Below are positions 46,463 through 55,352 of a DNA stretch of 64,000 bases, in pieces (positions within the stretch are counted from its first letter, which is position 1; each line of letters begins with the position of its first letter). Under the pieces are notes generated by a model, which saw nothing but the letters and a program-made list of their open reading frames with translations, was not told the DNA's origin and did no database searches. The position numbers and the translations under genes were made by a program. The stretch is from Aphanizomenon flos-aquae FACHB-1287 (lineage in GTDB: Bacteria > Cyanobacteriota > Cyanobacteriia > Cyanobacteriales > Nostocaceae): the NCBI RefSeq assembly GCF_014698755.1, contig NZ_JACJTO010000016.1, positions 1-64,000 on the forward strand, in the 5' to 3' direction.

Positions 46463-46705
46463 TCAATAATGAAATCTAGCTTGGAGAAAATCAATCCTGT
46501 CATCACTAATTAGATAAACTGCATTTTTAGGCGATCGCAGTAAATGAGTTGTTTCTAATAAACTTGCTAATTCGTCAGCAGCAATAAGGGCGACATTTTC
46601 ACCGTTAGGTTGGGTAATAATCATTACTTCTCTATCTGCAACTACTTGAGCGCAGATGTCAGCTAGGTTATTACGAGCATCTGTTAAGTTTGTTTGGTTG
46701 GACAT
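46463..46705 (-). CDS. Phd/YefM-type antitoxin without an evident toxin
   Basis: About 80 residues from the ATG at 46705 (MSNQTNLTDARNNLADICAQ). The N-terminal half is a typical Phd/YefM DNA-binding fold (VVADREVMIITQPNGENVAL, ADELASLLETTHLLRSPKNA). After KNAV the sequence departs from the usual end (LISDDRIDFLQARFHY), so the toxin-binding tail is altered. In related cyanobacterial loci a YoeB/Txe toxin gene follows; here a 125-residue unknown gene does. A shortened paralogue lies at 45349-45531. Confidence 0.75.
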   Translation of the reverse strand: MSNQTNLTDARNNLADICAQVVADREVMIITQPNGENVALIAADELASLLETTHLLRSPKNAVYLISDDRIDFLQARFHY

Positions 46706-46827
46706 GGTGGGATTTTTCCTCATGCTGTAGCTGATATTTTTTAATATTATCAGTTAGCTTTCTAAACCGTCTGGGAATTAATTCCCAGTCTAATAGTCGA
46801 AGTCCGTTAAAACGGACTCAATGATTA
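46706..46827. repeat. Duplicated upstream region of the antitoxin genes, copy 2, with palindromes
   Basis: It contains the perfect 18-base palindrome CTGGGAATTAATTCCCAG (46771-46788), the inverted pair CTGATA (about 46728) and TATCAG, and the hairpin AGTCCGTT-AA-AACGGACT (46800-46817). The last is directly past the stop of the 322-residue gene and may end its transcript. The others lie upstream of the antitoxin start and are candidate operators for self-repression. Confidence 0.65.
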
Positions 46828-47751
46828 GTTTATAATATCACATCTCAACCATTCAATAAATTCACCTAACCCTTCAAAAATCTCAGGGTTATTTGTTTTT
46901 ACTTGTAGCTCTTCTTCTAAATCTGGAAAATCATCTAATATGTCATTATTGGCAATATTCAAATAAAATATAATAGGGAGGACAATTTTTTTTAACTCAT
47001 CTATGGAAATAAGATGCGAATGTTGAGAAATAGAATATGGACTTACATGAACAAAATTAGATAAATACTTATATAAAAACTTGTATCTGTGTTTAATCTT
47101 TTCTTCTTCATGTTCATATCCAGGAATAATCTTGACTAATCTGTTGGAAAGTACCTTATAATGGCTTATAAAGCACCCAGCGACATCCATAACAGCTTTA
47201 TCAAATTTATCTTCTTCAGAAAATAAATTTTTACACGTATCATCTTTCTCAAAAAGTTGTTTGTATTTTTGATGTTCTTCCTTCTCTAATTCAAGTAGTT
47301 GATAATATTGATTTATTTTAATTTTATTTTTCACTTCATCTAATTGCTCTTTTAGTTCTTGTTTTTCTATTTCTTCTAACTCCCTTGCTTTTAATAGTTG
47401 AATCATTTTTTGCCTTTCAAGAGTATCATATAACTCCAGTATTAGTAACCTAAATTCCAATTCGTATGCAAGCAAAGTATCAGATGTTAAATAATAAAAT
47501 GTTTTGTAACATTCTAGGATACTTCTTGTGAGAATTGCTGCTGATGAGAAATCTATAAAATTTGGATTTTCTGTATCTTGATTTAAGATTTTAAAAATAG
47601 TTGTGCTAGTAGACTTCATTTTGAACAGAATATGATGCCTTATTTTATTTTTTTCATTTAATTCCTCATAATTTGCGTCTAAGAAATTAAAAACTTTATT
47701 CGTAAGACAGAGAGATGATTGGAAAATATCTAATAGTTCTGAGTAATTCAT
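46825..47751 (-). CDS. Hypothetical helical protein (possible DUF5677-like)
   Basis: ~308 residues from the ATG at 47751 (MNYSELLDIFQSSL); an ATG at 47787 or TTG at 47793 would add 12-14 residues, and none has a good ribosome binding site. The protein is strongly helical, with a long charged stretch at about 120-190 (LKARELEEIEKQELKEQLDE) typical of a coiled coil. The pattern SAAILTRSILECYKTFYYL and, later, FLYKYLSNFVHVSPYSISQH resembles DUF5677/abortive-type helical proteins, but I am not certain. Lower GC and A/T-rich codons fit an accessory gene. Confidence 0.6.
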   Translation of the reverse strand: MNYSELLDIFQSSLCLTNKVFNFLDANYEELNEKNKIRHHILFKMKSTSTTIFKILNQDTENPNFIDFSSAAILTRSILECYKTFYYLTSDTLLAYELEFRLLILELYDTLERQKMIQLLKARELEEIEKQELKEQLDEVKNKIKINQYYQLLELEKEEHQKYKQLFEKDDTCKNLFSEEDKFDKAVMDVAGCFISHYKVLSNRLVKIIPGYEHEEEKIKHRYKFLYKYLSNFVHVSPYSISQHSHLISIDELKKIVLPIIFYLNIANNDILDDFPDLEEELQVKTNNPEIFEGLGEFIEWLRCDIIN

Positions 47752-47778
47752 AAGTGTTGTTTTAAAGATCAAATAAAT

Positions 47779-47801
47779 AGTATCCATTTTCAATGGATAC
47801 T
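47779..47801. promoter_or_regulatory. Perfect 10-bp inverted repeat at the start of the 322-residue frame
   Basis: AGTATCCATT and AATGGATACT flank a TTC loop. The site overlaps the two possible upstream start codons of the helical protein gene and lies 28 bases before the preferred ATG. It may be an operator or a hairpin in the mRNA leader. Confidence 0.5.
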
Positions 47802-47999
47802 TGTACGAAAGTATTTAAAGCTATCTTAGCACAAGTGTTGAATCCTGCAATAAAACTTTACAATCTTTGCGTTTTACCCAGGTAAAATCCATTGTCTATT
47901 GAGAATAGAGTCATTAATTGATCAAATTTGGTATCACCAATACCAATGCACAACTTGGACACAATCCTCAAAATCTTAACATTCAACACTTCTGCTATC

Positions 48000-48335
48000 T
48001 TAGCAATCTATAGCATCCCTAAGTTTGCGCTTCAAATCGCTAGAAATAGGTAAATCGTCAATTTCTTTACACAATTTTGCTACTGGCTCTTTTTTCTTTC
48101 GCTCTAGATATATTCCTGTTAAAAGACCATCAATACCATATTTACCTAGAGCATCTGCTACTAATCCAGCAACTCCAAGAGCCGCAATACCACCTATCAT
48201 TCCAAATGGTCCGCCCAAAGCTGCTAAGGCAGTAGTTATAGCAGCACCTCCAGCTAAACCAGTAGCGGCCATTGTTACTACAAGCAATACACCAGGGAAA
48301 CCTAAAGCCGCAACCTTTCTGACTACTTCATCCAT
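48000..48335 (-). CDS. Small Gly/Ala-rich membrane protein
   Basis: 111 residues. Two hydrophobic Gly/Ala-rich segments lie at about 10-35 (FPGVLLVVTMAATGLAGGAA) and 38-62 (LGGPFGMIGGIAALGVAGLV), followed by a basic-charged segment (YLERKKKEPVAKLCKEIDD) and a C-terminal amphipathic helix ending in Cys. The Gly-rich hairpin is like those of membrane-inserting or pore-forming peptides and of small proteins in conflict loci, but I do not know the family. The ATG at 48335 gives the natural start. A 12-bp direct repeat GCTATCTTAGCA is at 47820-47831 and 47994-48005, the second covering its stop codon. Confidence 0.65.
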   Translation of the reverse strand: MDEVVRKVAALGFPGVLLVVTMAATGLAGGAAITTALAALGGPFGMIGGIAALGVAGLVADALGKYGIDGLLTGIYLERKKKEPVAKLCKEIDDLPISSDLKRKLRDAIDC

Positions 48336-48564
48336 ATAGTTATTGAATTAACTTAACTGAGTCTAATTTGATACAAAAAATGAGTATAAGAGTATTCCAA
48401 CTAAAAAAATGCCCAATTGTCATTGCGTGGGTGTTCTCTTCCCGTAGGATAGTGACAGGTTTTGGATCATTTATTGCTTGAAACACTCTAACTATAAACA
48501 CTGTTATAAAAAAAAGCAAGTAGCGAAGGTTAAAATATTCGCCCTCACTACTCACTCTTCTTAC

Positions 48565-50091
48565 CTATGCCCCTACAGACTCCTTAGCTGCATACAATAC
48601 CTCAGCCGATATATCTTTAAACCCACGTTCACGGGCAAACTTTTCAGTATTTCGCTTCACTTTTCCGCGTACAAAACCAGGAATTTTATTCAATTCTGCT
48701 TGGCCATCTTTTGTCCAATTCAAACCAGATTCCGCGGAAATTCCTTTGGTAATTACTTCCTTGGTATCGTGTCCACCAAAGATTTCTAATAAGTGATCTT
48801 CCATTCCCAAAGTAAAGGAATTGTAGATTAAATCTGTGATTTGATTTGTACCTTCATAACCCATAAATGGTTTGTAACCAATGGGGAAATTCTGCACGTG
48901 AATAGGTGCTGCAATGACACCGCAGGGAATATCCAAACGTTTACCAACGTGACGTTCCATCTGCGTACCAAATATAGCAGAAGGTTCAACGCGAGCGATC
49001 GCATCCCCAATTTCACCATGATCATCTGTAATTAATACTTCATCGCAATATTCGCTCACCTGTTCCCTAAACCAGTCAGCATCATATTTGCAATAAGTCC
49101 CAGCCCACACCACATGAATCCCCATTTCCCGCGCCAGAATCTTTGTTAAAGCCGCAGCATGAGTATTATCACCAAAAACCACCGCTTTCTTCCCAGTCAA
49201 GTTCTGACAGTCAATAGAACGGGAAAACCAAGCCGCTTGGGATACGTGCAGAGTTTGTTCATTAATGAAGTCTTCGTAATTAACATCACTACCTTGAGCG
49301 TTAATTACCTGCTGAATTTTACGGATACATCTAGCAGTTTCCACAACACCCATGGGCGTAATATCTACGTAAGGAGTGCCAAATTGTTCTTCTAAATACT
49401 TAGCTGTAGTTAACCCCAGTTCCCGATAAGGAATTAAGTTAAACCAAGCTTGAGGCATAGTTTTTAACTCGTGAACAGACGCACCTTCAGGAATAACAAT
49501 ATTGACCTCAATTCCCAAATCAGTCATTAACCGCTTCAATTCCGTGACATCGTGGTTATTATGGAAACCAAGAGTAGAAACGCCGATAATATTAACCGAG
49601 GGTTTAGCGGTTTTCTGTGTTGGTAATTCCCCCCGCTTCCGGGCTTTCTCAATGTAATATTGGACAATTTGTTGTAAAGTTCGGTCTGCGGCTTGTAGTT
49701 CATTGTAGCGGTAATGGTTGACATCCGCCAGCATTACGTCCCCTTTTGCTTCTAATTGGGCCCGTTCCACAAAGTTGTGTAGGTCTTCTTGCAAAATGCT
49801 GGAAGTGCAGGTAGGAGTTAAGACAATTAAATCGGGGTGTTCTTCCGCGTCTTTACGGGTGATGTTGTCTACCACCTTTTCTTGAGAACCACGGGCTAAA
49901 ACGTTTCTATCAACGACGCTGGTTGTGACTGGGGTAAAATCCCTCTCCCGCGATAGCATGGAACGCATGACGTTAAAGTAGTCATCACCTAGGGGCGCGT
50001 GCATGATTGCATGAACGTTTTTAAAAGAAGTAGCAATTCGTAAAGTGCCAATATGGGCTGGTCCTGCATACATCCAGTAAGCTAATTTCAT
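48565..50091 (-). CDS. chlB: Light-independent protochlorophyllide reductase subunit B
   Basis: 508 residues. With ChlN it forms the NifDK-like catalytic component of dark-operative protochlorophyllide reductase, which reduces ring D during chlorophyll synthesis without light; ChlL supplies electrons. The sequence begins [20 protein letters not shown], with [16 protein letters not shown] (cluster Cys region), [17 protein letters not shown] and the C-terminal [20 protein letters not shown]. The length is that of cyanobacterial ChlB. The start ATG is preceded by GGGAG. The chlL-chlN pair is not in the window, as is usual. A MITE-like element lies ~170 bases upstream. Confidence 0.98.
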   Translation of the reverse strand: MKLAYWMYAGPAHIGTLRIATSFKNVHAIMHAPLGDDYFNVMRSMLSRERDFTPVTTSVVDRNVLARGSQEKVVDNITRKDAEEHPDLIVLTPTCTSSILQEDLHNFVERAQLEAKGDVMLADVNHYRYNELQAADRTLQQIVQYYIEKARKRGELPTQKTAKPSVNIIGVSTLGFHNNHDVTELKRLMTDLGIEVNIVIPEGASVHELKTMPQAWFNLIPYRELGLTTAKYLEEQFGTPYVDITPMGVVETARCIRKIQQVINAQGSDVNYEDFINEQTLHVSQAAWFSRSIDCQNLTGKKAVVFGDNTHAAALTKILAREMGIHVVWAGTYCKYDADWFREQVSEYCDEVLITDDHGEIGDAIARVEPSAIFGTQMERHVGKRLDIPCGVIAAPIHVQNFPIGYKPFMGYEGTNQITDLIYNSFTLGMEDHLLEIFGGHDTKEVITKGISAESGLNWTKDGQAELNKIPGFVRGKVKRNTEKFARERGFKDISAEVLYAAKESVGA

Positions 50092-50416
50092 TCGGTCTTC
50101 TCCCTTGACAAGTTAAATAACTATAAGCGCTTGATTATTAAATCGATCCTGATTATCTCAAATCTATTGGCTATTAACAAATAAGCTTTGTTACGGGGTT
50201 GCTTGCTTGGGGAACGCTAAAACTTAGCTATTGACACTCTCAGCACCTAACACCTATAAATCTTTTACAGCACTTACTAGTGTCATGAGGTACATATCTA
50301 GCGGGCAAGATGCCCGCACCACAAGAGTTTTATGATTCAACTTTGTACCTCATAAAAGCGAAAACCGCTGTATATATTAACAGGAGGAAACTAGAATAAG
50401 TAATTATTAATTATTT
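50092..50416. other. Intergenic region upstream of chlB
   Basis: 325 bases between the chlB start and the end of the permease gene. The upstream part holds a MITE-like element (50267-50373). The ~170 bases nearest chlB should hold its promoter, but I cannot name clear boxes. Confidence 0.5.
50267..50373. repeat. MITE-like palindromic element, copy 2
   Basis: The ends TTACAGC and GCTGTAT are inverted. Inside are TCATGAGGTAC and GTACCTCATAA, and a perfect GCGGGC-AAGAT-GCCCGC hairpin. It matches 21539-21648. In this copy both internal stems are perfect or nearly so, so it looks less decayed than copy 1. Confidence 0.85.
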
Positions 50417-51634
50417 TTACGCGGTTCTTAGTGCTACCATAGGATCAAGTTGAGCCGCACGACGGGCAGGAACGACACCAAAAAATAAACCAATAGCACC
50501 AGAAACACTCGCAGTTAAAAGAACTGCTGCAGGGGAGATTGTAGATTGAAAAGGGGTAAATATGCCTACTAAAACAATGCTACCACCTCCTAAAATAATG
50601 CCAATTAAACCACCAGTTACTGATAATATCACAGCTTCAATCATAAATTGTAAGAGAATGTCTTGTTGCGTTGCACCGATAGCTTTACGAAGTCCAATTT
50701 CTTGGGTACGTTCGGTGACAGAAACTAGCATTATATTCATAATTCCAATACCACCAACAAATAAGGAAATACTAGCTATTGCTGCTAACATTATTGTCAA
50801 TCCTCCGGTAATAGAATTACTGATTTCTAAGAGGTTCTTTTGGGTTTGAATTGTAAAATCATCTTCGCGGATAATTTTGTGCCGTCTACGCAGTAAATTT
50901 GTCATTTGAAACTCTGCTGCTGATATACTATTTTCATCTTTTGCCGATACAGAAATCATAGAAATATTAATACCAAAAGGGGATGTTCTCCCAACTAAAC
51001 GACTAAACATAGTATTAATGGGAATATAGACGGTATCATCATTATTACTCCCAAAGGAAGAACCTTTAGCTACAGTTAAACCAATTATTTGAAAAGTAGT
51101 ATTTTGAATGCGGATTTTCTGACCAATAGGATTTTGATTATCAAATAGTTTATTGGCTAAATCTGGTCCTAATACTGCTACTCTTTTACTCCGTTTAATA
51201 TCAAAATTATTAAAAAATCTGCCTTCTTTGATTTCTAAAGTACGCACGGTGGGATAATTAGGAGTTGTACCGATAACCGTGCTAGTTGTATTTATATTCC
51301 GATAGGTAATTGTAATTCGGTTATTAATTTCTGGAGCAACTTCTTTAACTGCACGAACTTGTTTAGCTATTGCTTTAGCATCTTGTAAAACCAAAGTTCT
51401 AGGTACTCCTGTTACTCTACTGCGAGTTCCTGGACTACCGGGAATAACAAATAAAGTATTCGGTCCTAATGATTGAAATTGTTTATTTGTAAATATTTTT
51501 GCCCCTTCTCCAATCCCAATCATAGCAATAACTGATGCATTACCAATAATAATTCCTAACATGGTCAAACTACTCCGCAACTTATTAGCTAATAAGGTGG
51601 TAGTTGCCATTTTCATGCTTTCTAAAATGTCCAT
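50417..51634 (-). CDS. ABC transporter permease, MacB/FtsX type
   Basis: 405 residues with the topology of MacB-type permeases: one N-terminal membrane helix (LRSSLTMLGIIIGNASVIAM) followed by a ~230-residue periplasmic domain, then three C-terminal helices (SNSITGGLTIMLAAIASISL, GLIGIILGGGSIVLVGIF, VSGAIGLFFGVVPARRAAQL). The motif SVTERTQEIGLRKAIGA is diagnostic. Such permeases work with a LolD/MacB ATPase and often a periplasmic adaptor to export lipoproteins, peptides or drugs. The adaptor gene is directly upstream (25 bases), but no ATPase gene is seen on either side. Confidence 0.93.
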   Translation of the reverse strand: MDILESMKMATTTLLANKLRSSLTMLGIIIGNASVIAMIGIGEGAKIFTNKQFQSLGPNTLFVIPGSPGTRSRVTGVPRTLVLQDAKAIAKQVRAVKEVAPEINNRITITYRNINTTSTVIGTTPNYPTVRTLEIKEGRFFNNFDIKRSKRVAVLGPDLANKLFDNQNPIGQKIRIQNTTFQIIGLTVAKGSSFGSNNDDTVYIPINTMFSRLVGRTSPFGINISMISVSAKDENSISAAEFQMTNLLRRRHKIIREDDFTIQTQKNLLEISNSITGGLTIMLAAIASISLFVGGIGIMNIMLVSVTERTQEIGLRKAIGATQQDILLQFMIEAVILSVTGGLIGIILGGGSIVLVGIFTPFQSTISPAAVLLTASVSGAIGLFFGVVPARRAAQLDPMVALRTA

Positions 51635-51658
51635 AATTTATGCTGAATATGAGTATGT

Positions 51659-53146
51659 TTAATTTTTATTTTCTTTACCCTGTTCTGTTTTTCCTTTTTC
51701 TTTTGTTTTAGGTAGGTCAATAAATATACGATCTCCGGCTTTAAGACCATCTAAAACTTGAACTTGATTATCAATATTCGCACCAATTTTGACAGAACTA
51801 AATTCAGGTTTATTTTTTTCACCTAATAACCACACCCCAGTTTTTCCCTTGCGAGTAACGATTAACTCCTGGGGAATTAACAGCGCGTTTTCGATATTAT
51901 TACCAAGAAATGTTATCTCACTCACATTCATTCCTGAACGTAGTTTTTCAGCCCCTTTGCTAATAGTAATACGCACCTGAAAAGAGGTGACATTTTGCTC
52001 AACTATCGCTTCAGGAGCAATCAATCGCACTTGTCCCTGAAAAATTTCATCGGGATAAGCATCAATAGTAATTTCTGCTTTTTGTCCCTGTTTAATTTGA
52101 GGAATATCGACTTCAGGAACATTTGCTAAAATTTCTAATCCTTTAGCTAAAGCTACTATAGAAGTTGAGGTAGCAGAAGCATTACTAGAAGCAGAAACAG
52201 CCGGACTAACAAAACCCCCCATTGTCGCGTATCTTTGAGTAATAATTCCCGTGAAAGGAGCGCGAATAATTGTATCTTCTAATTGTACTTGTTGTTGTTT
52301 TAATTGAGCTTCGGCAATAGCTACTGCTGCTTTTAATCTGGTAATTTCTTCAGGACGATTGCCATTTTCTAATTTTCTTAATCCTTCTTTTTCTTGATTA
52401 ACTATTGCTTGTTGCTTTTGAATATCTTGGTTACGATTGCCAATTTTGAGCAAGGATAATCGCTTTTGAGCTTCTTGTAAATTAGCTTTTGCTTTTCTAT
52501 TTTCACTGATATATTGTTCTAAACTATCTTGAGAAATTGCCCCATCTTTTGCTAAGTCTTGATATCGTTTTAACCGTGATTGAGTTAGTTCTATAGAAGC
52601 TTTTGCCGAGTCTACTTGAGCCTGTGCTTGTTGAATTTCCTGTAAACGATTCCCCTCACGGATAATCTCTAATTGAGCCTGTGCTTGCGCTACACGGGCT
52701 TTTCCTTGGGCAATTTCTTCTGGACGACTTCCCGCTAAACTTTCCGCTAACTGTGCTTTTGCTTGTTCTAAATTGGCTTGGTATTGGAGGATTCGCATTT
52801 TAATTTCTGAGTTATCCATGCGAGCAATTATTTGTCCTTGTTTGACAGTATCTCCCTGTTCAACATTTAAATCTGCTATCATTCCAGAATTTTTAGGACT
52901 AATATTCACACTTTGAACTGGTTGAACTTTACCACTTGCAGTAATGCGGACAGTTACGCTTTTTGCTTCTACAGGAACAGTTAATTTACTAATATCTAGG
53001 GGTTTATTTCTTTGCTGAATGGTTTTGATAGTGGCTGTTGTTCCCACAATTAAAACACCACTAGCTATCAAACCCATTAACCAACGTAATGGATATTTAA
53101 CTTTTTTACCAATTAAGGGAATTTCTATGTAAAAAATCATGATCAA
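51659..53146 (-). CDS. Periplasmic adaptor (MacA/HlyD family) of an efflux system
   Basis: 495 residues. It has one membrane helix near the N-terminus (LRWLMGLIASGVLIVGTTAT), then a biotinyl-lipoyl half (SGKVQPVQSVNISPKNSGMI), and a long coiled-coil hairpin at about 110-270 with internal repeats (three near-copies of a GNRxQxIQxxQA pattern). The second lipoyl half and beta-barrel follow (IIRAPFTGIITQRYATMGGF; VPEVDIPQIKQGQKAEITID). The tail is Lys/Glu-rich. It bridges the inner-membrane permease and an outer-membrane channel. The pairing with the MacB-like permease is clear from position. Confidence 0.93.
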   Translation of the reverse strand: MIMIFYIEIPLIGKKVKYPLRWLMGLIASGVLIVGTTATIKTIQQRNKPLDISKLTVPVEAKSVTVRITASGKVQPVQSVNISPKNSGMIADLNVEQGDTVKQGQIIARMDNSEIKMRILQYQANLEQAKAQLAESLAGSRPEEIAQGKARVAQAQAQLEIIREGNRLQEIQQAQAQVDSAKASIELTQSRLKRYQDLAKDGAISQDSLEQYISENRKAKANLQEAQKRLSLLKIGNRNQDIQKQQAIVNQEKEGLRKLENGNRPEEITRLKAAVAIAEAQLKQQQVQLEDTIIRAPFTGIITQRYATMGGFVSPAVSASSNASATSTSIVALAKGLEILANVPEVDIPQIKQGQKAEITIDAYPDEIFQGQVRLIAPEAIVEQNVTSFQVRITISKGAEKLRSGMNVSEITFLGNNIENALLIPQELIVTRKGKTGVWLLGEKNKPEFSSVKIGANIDNQVQVLDGLKAGDRIFIDLPKTKEKGKTEQGKENKN

Positions 53147-53353
53147 AAAAGGTTGGGAATAGAAGTTAGTAAGAATCTTTTATAGTTAAAAATCTATGAA
53201 TCTCTAATTTTCCTGAATTTTTATCTTCTCCATAACCATATTATCATACTCTTCTTTAATTTGTAAACATGACTTATTTCCTATTTTTCAATTTAGATGA
53301 TTTAATTTAGATTCCCGACTCTTTTAAAAAATCGGATATCTAGAATTTTATGA

Positions 53354-54421
53354 TTAACGTCTTTTTAATTCATTGAGTTTATAAACCAATAAACTTTGTT
53401 GTTTACTATCTTCTAATTTTTGGGCTATGGAAATACCTTGTATATAAAAATCCCTAGCTTTGGTAAAGTTACCCATTTTTTCATAAATATCCCCAGAAAT
53501 AGCTAAATATTTTAAATATTCTGCGGGATTTTTCATGGAATCTGTAATTTTTACCCGGGTTTCCAACAGTTTTAAGGCTTGATTATAACGTCCTATGATA
53601 GTATTTGCTGTGACTAAACCATCAATAGCTCGTAATTGGCTAGAAGGCTGAAAACTTTTTTTAGCTAACTGCATTGCTAAATAATAACTATCAATAGTAT
53701 TTTGATAATCACCCATAGCTAAATAAGCATCACCAATATTATTAAGGGTATTAGCTTCACCAATGGTATCACTAATTTGGCGGCGAAAAGTTAAGGCATA
53801 TTTACCAATTTTCACGGCTTCATTATAATCACCTTTTCTGAGAGCAACTAAGCTCAAATTACTTAAAGATAGCCCTTGTCCTTCAATGTTCATAACATTA
53901 CGAGCTATGATTAATGCTTCTTCAAGAGTTTGTTTAGCGGCAATGTTTTCGCCTTTTTCTAGAAATAATGTGGCTAGATTATTCAGGGCAAAAATCTGAT
54001 TTTGAAAATCCTGATTGTCGCGGGCAATTGCTACCTGTCGACGAATGGCATCTTCAGCATTGTTAATATCACTTAATTGCAGATAGATATTAGCTAGTAA
54101 ATCATAGGTTAAACCTTGGGCTTTTAAATCACCTAATGAATGATAAATTTCTAAAGCTGATAAGGATAATTTTAGGGCTTTTTGGGAAAATCCTTGAGAT
54201 AATTGCTGTCTACCTTCTCTTAATAATTTATCGGCCGCATTGCGCGATGATTGACCAGCGTAATTATTTAAAGGACGTTGAATTTGTTCGGTAATATTAA
54301 TGGCTTTTACACCTGTATTAGTAAATAAACAGATGAATAGTACCATATAAAAAGTCAAAACTGGCAACTTTAGATTGGCTATATTAATCAGATTTCTTGA
54401 TAGTAAATACCACTGTTTCAT
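53354..54421 (-). CDS. Exported or membrane-anchored TPR protein
   Basis: 355 residues. A hydrophobic segment near residues 15-35 (LKLPVLTFYMVLFICLFTNT) is a signal peptide or anchor. About six TPR units of ~40 residues follow from ~60 to the end, of the Rapsyn/LGN-like type with Asn-Leu-Ala pairs (ALNNLATLFLEKGENIAAKQ, TLNNIGDAYLAMGDYQNTID, YLAISGDIYEKMGNFTKARD). It may be a scaffold at the membrane or periplasm. It lies between the sigma-like gene and the efflux genes, all on the minus strand but with ~100-200-base gaps, so a common transcript is uncertain. Confidence 0.8.
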   Translation of the reverse strand: MKQWYLLSRNLINIANLKLPVLTFYMVLFICLFTNTGVKAINITEQIQRPLNNYAGQSSRNAADKLLREGRQQLSQGFSQKALKLSLSALEIYHSLGDLKAQGLTYDLLANIYLQLSDINNAEDAIRRQVAIARDNQDFQNQIFALNNLATLFLEKGENIAAKQTLEEALIIARNVMNIEGQGLSLSNLSLVALRKGDYNEAVKIGKYALTFRRQISDTIGEANTLNNIGDAYLAMGDYQNTIDSYYLAMQLAKKSFQPSSQLRAIDGLVTANTIIGRYNQALKLLETRVKITDSMKNPAEYLKYLAISGDIYEKMGNFTKARDFYIQGISIAQKLEDSKQQSLLVYKLNELKRR

Positions 54422-54521
54422 AAGATATAACCGTGAAATTCTGGCTGTAAATAGATGGTAAAAACCAATTCTAGATGAATAAGTAAATCAGCTATTGTCA
54501 TGATTATAGCTAATTTTAGGA

Positions 54522-55145
54522 CTAAATCCCAGTTTCGCCTAAGTAAATAGCTCGAATATCAGCAGGTAATTTATCTTCTAGCATTTGATAACCTTCCTGG
54601 AGAGAATTTGCTACTTCAGCGGGAGAAATTTGTTCACCCTCAGCTTGCAAATAAGCAGCAATTCTGGTTTCGCTCCAGTGGAAGGTTTGTGCCATTAAGA
54701 TGATTAATCGTGATATTGGTGGTAATTGATCTAATGCCTGTTCAATATAGCACCATAGAGGTGGTGATGTATCCTTGAGAGAATAATGTATCGCTTCTGT
54801 GGGTGGTAGTTTAATCTCGTTAATATGGAAAGCAGTGATATTAATTAACCAGTTTTGTAAAGTGAAGGAGTCGCTTCCTGGGGTTGCTTGGTTTAAATCC
54901 AGTCCACCTAATTCATAATAGATATTTCGCCAGATAAGGGCAAATAAATAATCAGCTTGTACAGGCGATCGCGCTGAATGCCGAATTAAAGTGTAAACTA
55001 TAGGACTATAACGGCAAAAAATCCCCGTAAAATACTTGCCATGATCTGGATTTCGCTGAAATAGATTCAGTAATTCTGGGTCACTGTGATGAAATAGCGA
55101 TTTCACCAATGGGTGATTTGCTTCGGGAAAGTGAGGAATTTGCAC
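54522..55145 (-). CDS. Sigma-70-like RNA polymerase sigma factor family protein (tentative)
   Basis: 207 residues, mainly helical. The pattern fits an ECF-like two-part layout. The first half has GIFCRYSPIVYTLIRHSARS and PVQADYLFALIWRNIYYELG, in place of region 2 (its usual acidic helix is weak). The second half has IEQALDQLPPISRLIILMAQ, TFHWSETRIAAYLQAEGEQI and SPAEVANSLQEGYQMLEDKL, which match region 4 (helix, turn, recognition helix). Such divergent sigma-like proteins occur in cyanobacteria. It could control the downstream TPR and efflux genes, but this rests on position alone. Confidence 0.55.
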   Translation of the reverse strand: MQIPHFPEANHPLVKSLFHHSDPELLNLFQRNPDHGKYFTGIFCRYSPIVYTLIRHSARSPVQADYLFALIWRNIYYELGGLDLNQATPGSDSFTLQNWLINITAFHINEIKLPPTEAIHYSLKDTSPPLWCYIEQALDQLPPISRLIILMAQTFHWSETRIAAYLQAEGEQISPAEVANSLQEGYQMLEDKLPADIRAIYLGETGI

Positions 55146-55352
55146 AATCTCTGGACTAGATAGTTGTTACAATATACTGGGGAACGGTGATGTGATGCTT
55201 GCGGCAGGTGAAGCCATGGCTAATAATATCGAAAAATTAGTAAGTTTGGGAAGTCAGACCACTAGACTATTGATAAACTAGAGACAAAGACTTAATGTTA
55301 GTCTTAACTGACAATACTCAAAGCGTCTCCTTTATTGTGATTCTGTTTGTTC

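Noticed and set aside
48340-48555. Small minus-strand ORF between the Gly-rich protein gene and chlB
   Set aside because: No ribosome binding site, no family resemblance, and a composition typical of non-coding AT-rich DNA.
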